Of a stretch of 9,631 nt of DNA, positions 4,156-9,631 are shown piece by piece; the stretch's first letter is position 1, and the number at the start of each line of letters is the position of its first letter. A program made the position numbers and the translations under genes. Source of the stretch: an uncultured Prevotella sp. (GTDB taxonomy: Bacteria > Bacteroidota > Bacteroidia > Bacteroidales > Bacteroidaceae); NCBI GenBank assembly GCA_900551985.1, contig URYG01000122.1:1-9631 (forward strand). Direction: 5' to 3'. Under the pieces are notes generated by a model, which saw only the letters and a program-made list of their open reading frames with translations, had not been told where the DNA came from and made no database searches.

Positions 4156-6753
4156 CTACATTTTCTCCTCTCCATACATTTCTTTCCACCAGCTGCCATC
4201 ATCCTGCAGCCACTTGGCAAACCATGCGAAGATGGTGTTCTGCCACTTCAATCGCTTCTCGTAATCGATGATGTGGTGATCCTGACCATCTACCAGAACC
4301 ATCGCCGTAGGACGGCCGAGGAGCTTCAAAGCCGTATAGAGCTGGATGCTCTCTCCCACTGGCACATTGTTATCGGCTGTTCCGTGCACGAAGAGCAATG
4401 GAGTATGAATCTTGTCTGCATTGTAGAGCGGACTCTGATCTACGAAGAGATGCTTGTTGGTCCAAGGATACTCGTTAGCCATGGAAACCTCGCTGTAGCT
4501 GTAGCCCCAATAGCCTTCGCCCCAATAGCTGGTATGGTCGCTGATGCCAGCATGAGAAATGGCTGCGGCAAAGAGATCGGTCTTGGTCTGAAGATACTGG
4601 GTCATGAAACCACCATAGCTGGCACCGATGCAACCAATCTTCTTGCGGTTTACGAAACTATGCTCATCACAGAATGCCTGGGTGCTGGAGATAATATCCT
4701 CAGCCACTCCCTCGCCGGCAGTATCCACGTGGCGGGCTGAGAACTTCTGACCGAAACCAGTGGCTCCGCTTGGGTTCACGATCAGGACCACATAACCCAT
4801 CGCTGCATAGACATGATGAGGATAGCGGCTCTGGAACATACGTGTGGTAGGACTGCAACCGCCATAGTAGTTCACCACCATCGGATACTTCTTGGAAGCA
4901 TCGAAATGAGGTGGCAGATAGTAACGGCAGCAAAGGGTGTCGCCACGGGAATTCACGAAGGTCCAAGCCTTGCACTCGCCCAACTCGATGTCTTTCAGCA
5001 GGCGGGCACTGAGATCATCTACGAGCAGCGACTTCTGCGCCTTGGTGCTCATCTTGTAGAGTCGGTCGGCATTGGAAGCGCTCTGTCCTGAGAACGCCAT
5101 TTCCGGAGCAGCTGCTGCGATGGAGAAGCTCTTGATGTTCTCCTCCGGAGTCTTGAGCAATGTAAACTTGCCCGACTTCGGATTCAGCTGGAAGAGATGC
5201 ATGCAGTCTTTATCCTCTGCCGTAAAGTAGATGTTTCCATCCGCCTTGCTCCAATCCACGCTCTGCACGTTAGGATTGAAATCCCTGGTCATCGGGCGAA
5301 CCTTCTTATCCGCCAGGTTCATCAGATAGAGCTGGGTGTCAACCATACTAGGAGTCTGTCCCTCCTCCACATTCTTTCCAATACCATCGAAAGCCTCAGG
5401 CGAACCGGTAACGAGAATGCTCTTGCCGTCTGGCGAGAACTGGGCACTGTTCAGGAATTCACCCTTCTCTACCAGCGCCTCAACACTCATATCGTTCAGA
5501 TCGAGACGATAGAGGGAGTTGAGCGTAGTAGGACGCTTGGTAAGGCGCTCCTCACTCTTGCCGATGAGCAGATAGCGGGAATCTGCGGAAATATCGTTGA
5601 GATAAACATTGTGATAGCCGAAAGTAAGCGGCTGGAGAATGCCTGAAGCCAGATCATACTTAGCCAGATAGCTGCGGGTTCTCCATCCAGGCTGACGGTC
5701 ATCAGGTTCCTTTACATCGTACACCTGAGGATCCTTCTTTCTGCCTTCCTCATAAAGCGTATAGATGAGCGATTTCTCATCTGGAGTAAACTGGAACCAT
5801 CCCTCAGGAATGTTTGCAGCCAGTACTTCGCGCTCCATATTCATCGGATTGATGGCAATCAGCTGAACCTCGCCATCTGCCTTTCCTTCGCCGGCAATGG
5901 AACTGTCGCTCGCCTTCTCGGTAAAGTACAGTTTGTTGGTGCGAGGCATCCATCTTACACTTTCCTCGAAAGAAGCAACCACCTTGTTGGTCTGGCAGTT
6001 TCTCAATTCATTGACGCTATGGTTCTTGCCCTGACGATCCACCCAAGTCTTGCTCACGATCATGAACTTGCCGTTTGGCGACATCTGAACGCTCGCATAG
6101 TTAGGCATGCAGATTACATCGTATATATTAAAGGTACGCTTGGTGCTGGCAGAAGATTCGCCCACGCTCAGCTGCTTGCCGTCTGCCGCAGTAATGCTGA
6201 TCTTGAAATCCTGATCAGCTTTCTTCTCTGAAGAAGATGATTTTTCTGAAGCATTCTTTTCTGAAGCGGAAGCATCGGCAGTTGAAGCGGTGAGGTACTT
6301 GATGACTACGGTATGAGTAGAAGGCATCAGGACTGTCTCCGCCTTATCGCCATTCACTTTCACCTGCTCACCATCCACAAAGAGACGATACTGCTTCAGT
6401 CCCTTCACCTCGATGGTAGCCTGGGTACGGCTGGTGTTCGATATGGTGAACGAAGCCAGATGGAGAGCATTCTGCCTGCTATCAGCCAGGAGCTGGGAAG
6501 CAGCCACCTCCTTACCATTATTCAATAAGGTAAACGAGAGCGGAGAGTCGAGCACACCCTCCATCGAGAATTTCTCACCCTTCACATTCACGCTATCCGC
6601 CATCCAAGGGGTAGCTACAGGATAAGGACCTGCATGTTTCAGCTTCTGCACTTCGATGGTCTCGGCAATGGCAGAAAGCGATGTTCCGAACGAAGCACAG
6701 AGTGCCGCACTAAACGTAAGAGCCCTGAGGCTCATTTTAGTTGATTTCATCAT
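4156..6753 (-). CDS. Secreted S9-family (prolyl oligopeptidase/DPP-type) serine peptidase
   Basis: An 865-residue exported peptidase expected to cleave short peptides in the periplasm or at the cell surface. Seen: signal peptide at 1-30 (cleavage near AIA-ET); a beta-rich N-terminal extension at about 35-155 (YRLFVDGEQVKV at 122-133), as I recall in Bacteroidales S9 peptidases; a low-complexity Ser/Glu/Lys linker at 158-180; a beta-propeller from about 205 to 590 with repeats such as SPDGKSILVTG (440-450); then the alpha/beta-hydrolase domain. The triad is visible: Ser712 in GASYGG, Asp794 in GTADNNVP, and His826 in DGQDHHI. The start codon could equally be the second of two adjacent ATGs. 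The gene is convergent with the MFS gene and divergent from the TonB-dependent receptor. Specificity (dipeptidyl peptidase, oligopeptidase or acylaminoacyl type) cannot be read from motifs alone. Confidence 0.93.
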   Translation of the reverse strand: MMKSTKMSLRALTFSAALCASFGTSLSAIAETIEVQKLKHAGPYPVATPWMADSVNVKGEKFSMEGVLDSPLSFTLLNNGKEVAASQLLADSRQNALHLASFTISNTSRTQATIEVKGLKQYRLFVDGEQVKVNGDKAETVLMPSTHTVVIKYLTASTADASASEKNASEKSSSSEKKADQDFKISITAADGKQLSVGESSASTKRTFNIYDVICMPNYASVQMSPNGKFMIVSKTWVDRQGKNHSVNELRNCQTNKVVASFEESVRWMPRTNKLYFTEKASDSSIAGEGKADGEVQLIAINPMNMEREVLAANIPEGWFQFTPDEKSLIYTLYEEGRKKDPQVYDVKEPDDRQPGWRTRSYLAKYDLASGILQPLTFGYHNVYLNDISADSRYLLIGKSEERLTKRPTTLNSLYRLDLNDMSVEALVEKGEFLNSAQFSPDGKSILVTGSPEAFDGIGKNVEEGQTPSMVDTQLYLMNLADKKVRPMTRDFNPNVQSVDWSKADGNIYFTAEDKDCMHLFQLNPKSGKFTLLKTPEENIKSFSIAAAAPEMAFSGQSASNADRLYKMSTKAQKSLLVDDLSARLLKDIELGECKAWTFVNSRGDTLCCRYYLPPHFDASKKYPMVVNYYGGCSPTTRMFQSRYPHHVYAAMGYVVLIVNPSGATGFGQKFSARHVDTAGEGVAEDIISSTQAFCDEHSFVNRKKIGCIGASYGGFMTQYLQTKTDLFAAAISHAGISDHTSYWGEGYWGYSYSEVSMANEYPWTNKHLFVDQSPLYNADKIHTPLLFVHGTADNNVPVGESIQLYTALKLLGRPTAMVLVDGQDHHIIDYEKRLKWQNTIFAWFAKWLQDDGSWWKEMYGEEKM

Positions 6754-6793
6754 AACTGATTTATATTTTTATTCTGAATTTTCTATTTCGCTG

Positions 6794-6825
6794 CGAAATT
6801 ACAAAATAAAGTTGAGAAAAACGAA
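6794..6825 (-). promoter_or_regulatory. Tentative promoter of the S9 peptidase gene
   Basis: On the minus strand TAATTTCG (6794-6801) matches TAnnTTTG with one mismatch, and TTCG (6822-6825) lies 20 bases upstream. Transcription would start near 6788, leaving a leader of about 35 nt. Both boxes are imperfect, so this is weaker than the other promoters in the window. Confidence 0.4.
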
Positions 6826-6870
6826 TGAATGGCTTACATTTTATGCTTTTCGCAGGGTTTCTGATAAATT

Positions 6871-6888
6871 AATGTTATCTCAATGTTA
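6871..6888. promoter_or_regulatory. 11-bp-spaced direct repeat, candidate response-regulator site
   Basis: AATGTTA occurs at 6871-6877 and again at 6882-6888, exactly 11 bp apart (about one helical turn), in the middle of the divergent region between the peptidase and receptor genes. OmpR-family regulators typically bind such direct repeats, so this could control either or both promoters. Binding is inference. Confidence 0.4.
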
Positions 6889-6914
6889 AGGACGGCTTTC
6901 GGAAAGTTATTGTT

Positions 6915-6925
6915 GGGTTAAACCC
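6915..6925. promoter_or_regulatory. GGGTT-A-AACCC palindrome next to the receptor promoter
   Basis: A perfect 11-bp odd palindrome ending 12 bases before the -33 element of the receptor gene. A smaller one, CTTTC-G-GAAAG, is at 6896-6906. The position suits an operator, but there is only one example. Confidence 0.35.
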
Positions 6926-6937
6926 CTCCCAGAGTCA

Positions 6938-6967
6938 TTGCCAGTCCAAAAGAATCTATTATCTTTG
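6938..6967 (+). promoter_or_regulatory. Bacteroidetes-type promoter of the TonB-dependent receptor gene
   Basis: TTG at 6938-6940, 19 bases, then TATCTTTG at 6960-6967: an exact fit to the TTG / TAnnTTTG consensus. Transcription would begin near 6974, giving a leader of about 59 nt to the ATG at 7033. Confidence 0.8.
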
Positions 6968-7032
6968 CATCGTCAAACAAACAAAAAGGCAAAAAGATAG
7001 TTAACAAACAAGGATATTTTAAAACGAAGAAT

Positions 7033-9273
7033 ATGAATAAGAAAAATATGATTTTGATGAGCACTCTGCTCGTCTGCTCGCTCGAAAGTTTCGCACAGAG
7101 CGATGCTGAGGTCACAGATTCCCTCTGGAAAGATGTAGATCTCAACGCAGTTACCGTGGTTGCATCCAAACCGCTGGTAAAGATGGAGACCGACAAGATG
7201 ACCTACAACGTGCAGCAGGATGCTGACGCCAAGGCTTCTACCGTTCTCGACATGCTGCGCAAGGTGCCGATGGTTACCGTGGATGGACAGGATAACATTA
7301 CCGTGAACGGTTCATCCAGCTTCAAGGTGTATGTGGATGGAAAACCCAACCCGATGTTCTCTGCCAACCCATCGCAGATTTTCAAGGCAATGCCGGCAAC
7401 CATGGTCAAGAACATTGAGGTAATCACCAATCCGGGAGCCAAGTATGATGCTGAAGGTACGGGAGGCGTGCTCAACATCGTACTCAACAAGCAAGCCGTG
7501 AACGGCGCCGGAGGCAACGACCTCAGCAATGGCTATAATGGCAACATCAGTGCTGCTGCCGGTAACCAGACGCAGCGCATCTCCGCCTTCATCAGCGGTC
7601 AGCAGGGCAAGCTTACCTACAGTGCCAACGGAATGTACAATCATCAGCGCATGGATGGAACCACCATCTCCTTCGACCGAATCCAGAAGGACGGAAGCAC
7701 GATGAACTATTATCAGAATTCGGATATGAAGCAGCCCTTCTCCATGGGCAACATCAGTCTGAGCTACGAACTCGATTCGCTGAGCAACATCAGTGCCACA
7801 GCTGGTCTGACCTCCTTCAGCCAGAAGATTACGGGTCACCCACTCACAAAGATGGCAGGCGGAATCTACGGCGAAGGATTCGAATACGGCAATGAGATGA
7901 AGCAGGATATGGGCAACACCTCCTTCAACGGAAGTCTCGATTATCAGCGGTTCTTCAACAAGGAGCGCACGAACTATCTCATCCTCAGCTATCTCTTCAG
8001 CACCAACCCTTCTCACATCGACAACTATACGTTCTACGACAATATCAGTCATGTGACGGCTCTCCAGCTCCACGACCTGCTCTCGAAGAGCAAGACACGC
8101 GGAACGGAACATACATTCCAGGCAGATTTCACCCATTCGCTCAGCGCCACCCAGCGCCTGAACTTCGGAGCCAAGTATATTGCCCGCATCAACAAGAGCG
8201 ACTCCCGCTACTACGACGTGGCTGCAGATAAAAGCGAAACGCTGAATCCTGCCAACAGTATGGAGTATAAGAACACCCAGAACATCCTGGCTGCCTATGC
8301 TGAATGGAAAGGAAACTTCGGAAAGATAGGAACCATGCTGGGAACCCGATACGAACAGACCTGGGAGAAAGTGAAATTCGAGCAGGGCAAGGGCGACAAC
8401 TTCGACAAGAACTACGGTAACCTCGTGCCGAGTGCCAGCCTCTCCTACAGCATCACTCCTGGAATGAATCTCGGTGTGAACTACAGCATGAGAATCACCC
8501 GTCCGGGAATCACCTATCTTAACCCGTATGTAGATCGCAGTGATCCTACAGCCATCAGCTATGGTAATACAGACCTCGACGTTGTGAAGTCGCATCAGTT
8601 GAACATGGTATTCAATTACTACAACCCAAGATTCATCCTGAGCACGACTCTGGGCTACGGATTCTGCAACAACCAGATAGAGCAGTATTCGTTCATCGAT
8701 GCAGACAACCTGCTCAACACCACCTACGGCAATGTTTCGAAGACTCGCAACGCCAGCCTGAATGTCTTTGCCAACTGGCTGGTGTTCAAGAAGACGAGAT
8801 TGATGCTGAACGAGAGTCTGAGCTACAACGATCTGCGCAGCGAGGTCCTGGGATGGAAGAATCATGGCTGGAACAGCAGTACGATGATCAATCTGCAACA
8901 GACTCTGCCTTGGGAGGTGCAATGGACGGTAGGAAGCATCATCCAGAGCAAGCAGCACACCCTGCAGGGCTATCAGAGCGGAATGGCTTTCTTCTACTCC
9001 ACCCTCTCGAAATCCATCGTCAAGGATAAGCTGGACTTGAGTCTGATGTTCCTCACACCAACCGATGACAAGCTCAACATCAAGCAGAAGACCATGGGTT
9101 CAGACTATGTTCAGAATATGACGGTAAAGGTGCCTCTGCGCCAGATCAGTCTCACCCTTACCTGGAAGTTCGGCAACACCAAGAAGCAATTCCAGCAGGC
9201 GAAATCCAACATCAAGAACGATTTCCAGGAAGAAAAGCAGGGAATCCAGACGGGTGGTATGAGCGGAAACTAA
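7033..9273 (+). CDS. TonB-dependent receptor / outer membrane beta-barrel protein (OMP_b-brl_3 type)
   Basis: A 746-residue outer-membrane protein. Seen: signal peptide ending near SFA-QS (residues 21-22); a plug domain at about 38-152 with LNAVTVVASKPLVK, RKVPMVTVDGQDNITVNGSS, KVYVDGKPNPMF and IEVITNPGAKYDAEGTGGVLNIV, diagnostic for this receptor group; then alternating beta-strands of a 22-strand type barrel to LTLTWKFGN near 715, followed by a 31-residue polar tail. The usual N-terminal carboxypeptidase-regulatory-like domain found in many relatives is absent; the plug begins about 15 residues after the signal peptide. No SusD-like partner adjoins it, so this is an orphan receptor whose ligand is unknown. 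It is transcribed divergently from the S9 peptidase, has a good promoter, and ends in a strong terminator, so it is probably monocistronic. Substrate import by TonB energy is expected, though some family members may serve other roles. Confidence 0.92.
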   Translation: MNKKNMILMSTLLVCSLESFAQSDAEVTDSLWKDVDLNAVTVVASKPLVKMETDKMTYNVQQDADAKASTVLDMLRKVPMVTVDGQDNITVNGSSSFKVYVDGKPNPMFSANPSQIFKAMPATMVKNIEVITNPGAKYDAEGTGGVLNIVLNKQAVNGAGGNDLSNGYNGNISAAAGNQTQRISAFISGQQGKLTYSANGMYNHQRMDGTTISFDRIQKDGSTMNYYQNSDMKQPFSMGNISLSYELDSLSNISATAGLTSFSQKITGHPLTKMAGGIYGEGFEYGNEMKQDMGNTSFNGSLDYQRFFNKERTNYLILSYLFSTNPSHIDNYTFYDNISHVTALQLHDLLSKSKTRGTEHTFQADFTHSLSATQRLNFGAKYIARINKSDSRYYDVAADKSETLNPANSMEYKNTQNILAAYAEWKGNFGKIGTMLGTRYEQTWEKVKFEQGKGDNFDKNYGNLVPSASLSYSITPGMNLGVNYSMRITRPGITYLNPYVDRSDPTAISYGNTDLDVVKSHQLNMVFNYYNPRFILSTTLGYGFCNNQIEQYSFIDADNLLNTTYGNVSKTRNASLNVFANWLVFKKTRLMLNESLSYNDLRSEVLGWKNHGWNSSTMINLQQTLPWEVQWTVGSIIQSKQHTLQGYQSGMAFFYSTLSKSIVKDKLDLSLMFLTPTDDKLNIKQKTMGSDYVQNMTVKVPLRQISLTLTWKFGNTKKQFQQAKSNIKNDFQEEKQGIQTGGMSGN

Positions 9274-9325
9274 CAAGCCCAGGAACCATCGGAAACATAG
9301 AATAGAATAAACAATACTCTCTCTC

Positions 9326-9371
9326 AAACGAGTTGCAATGCATAAAAAAAGCATTCGCAACTCGTTTTTTT
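9326..9371 (+). terminator. Rho-independent terminator of the receptor gene
   Basis: AAACGAGTTGCAATGC (9326-9341) pairs with GCATTCGCAACTCGTTT (9351-9367) with one bulged base, around an A-rich loop, and runs into seven Ts (9365-9371). It is about 50 bases past the receptor stop codon and before the next promoter. Confidence 0.92.
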
Positions 9372-9381
9372 ATGCAATCTA

Positions 9382-9412
9382 TTGTCTATTTGATTTCTTT
9401 TTTGTACTTTTG
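9382..9412 (+). promoter_or_regulatory. Bacteroidetes-type promoter of the PLP-enzyme gene
   Basis: TTG at 9382-9384, 20 bases, then TACTTTTG at 9405-9412, an exact TAnnTTTG. The leader is only about 20-25 nt, too short for a SAM or other riboswitch, which might have been expected ahead of a sulfur amino acid gene. Confidence 0.75.
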
Positions 9413-9440
9413 CAAACAAAATATCACATAAAATCATAAA

Positions 9441-9631
9441 ATGATGAAGAAACAAACGAAAGCCATTCATTTGGAATACGAGCGCCGCGATGCTTACGAT
9501 TCGCTGAGCGTTCCAGTATATAACACCCTTGCCTACGAATTCGACAATGCTGCCGTTATGGCGGAAGCATTCACCGACAAGATCAAGGCACCTGATTACT
9601 CCCGTGTGGAGAATCCTACGGTAACCACGCA
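9441..9631 (+). CDS. Cys/Met-metabolism PLP-dependent enzyme, N-terminal part only
   Basis: The first 63 residues are visible and the gene continues past the window. KAIHLEYERRDAYDSLSVPV, then YNTLAYEFDNAAVMAEAF and DYSRVENPTV, fit the start of trans-sulfuration enzymes. The YSR-x2-NPT motif is a hallmark: its Tyr and Arg contact the PLP phosphate of the neighbouring subunit. Members include cystathionine gamma-synthase, O-acetylhomoserine sulfhydrylase and methionine gamma-lyase; the deciding residues lie outside the window, so the reaction is not assigned and no symbol is given. Two adjacent ATGs (9441 and 9444) are both possible starts. It has its own promoter after a strong terminator, so it is independent of the receptor gene. 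Confidence 0.93.
   Translation, partial: MMKKQTKAIHLEYERRDAYDSLSVPVYNTLAYEFDNAAVMAEAFTDKIKAPDYSRVENPTVTT

Noticed and set aside
7312..8958. Long open frame antisense to the receptor gene (548 residues)
   Set aside because: It lies wholly inside a well-supported gene, shares its codon register, and shows no family features. It is a by-product of codon usage.
9413..9440. Possible SAM riboswitch ahead of the PLP-enzyme gene
   Set aside because: The leader between the promoter and the ATG is less than 30 nt, far too short.
1..9631. CRISPR arrays, insertion sequences, tRNA/rRNA genes, phage or toxin-antitoxin genes
   Set aside because: None seen. The repeats present have no spacer structure, no transposase is encoded, and gene content is ordinary chromosomal.

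Overview
The window looks like chromosomal DNA from a gut-type Bacteroidales bacterium, most likely Prevotella/Segatella. Reasons: upstream regions carry the Bacteroidetes promoter pattern (TTG, about 19-20 bases, then TAnnTTTG) and no Shine-Dalgarno sequences; the protein families are typical of the group (an OMP_b-brl_3 type TonB-dependent receptor, a long S9 peptidase with an N-terminal extension, small FASC lipoproteins); and one intergenic segment reads as a peptide (YAPCKGKS) that I recall as a dispersed repeat in these genomes. The genus assignment is inference.

Layout. Minus strand, 1-2345: a YhcC-like radical SAM protein cut by the window edge (1-562); mtaB, the tRNA t6A methylthiotransferase (616-2001); and a 55-residue lipoprotein (2178-2345) with its own promoter and terminator. 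Region 2346-2850 has no convincing gene but holds the lipoprotein promoter, a palindrome, two different 21-bp tandem arrays and the promoter of the next gene. Plus strand, 2851-4023: a 12-helix MFS transporter. It converges on a minus-strand secreted S9 peptidase (4156-6753), and the two share a bidirectional terminator. A 279-bp divergent region with candidate regulatory sites separates the peptidase from an orphan TonB-dependent receptor (7033-9273, plus), which ends in a strong terminator. At the right edge a Cys/Met-metabolism PLP-dependent enzyme begins (9441 onward).

How the genes relate. mtaB and the YhcC-like gene are probably co-transcribed (53-nt gap) and both encode iron-sulfur radical SAM enzymes. 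The divergent peptidase and receptor may share regulation, but no shared substrate can be shown. The MFS gene, receptor and PLP-enzyme gene each have their own promoter. I see no phage, CRISPR, IS element, RNA gene or defence system. The most unusual material is small-scale: an ultra-short lipoprotein packed with Bacteroidetes O-glycosylation motifs, tandem repeats placed exactly at transcript or start-codon positions, and a dispersed-repeat segment that supplies a spurious N-terminal extension to MtaB.
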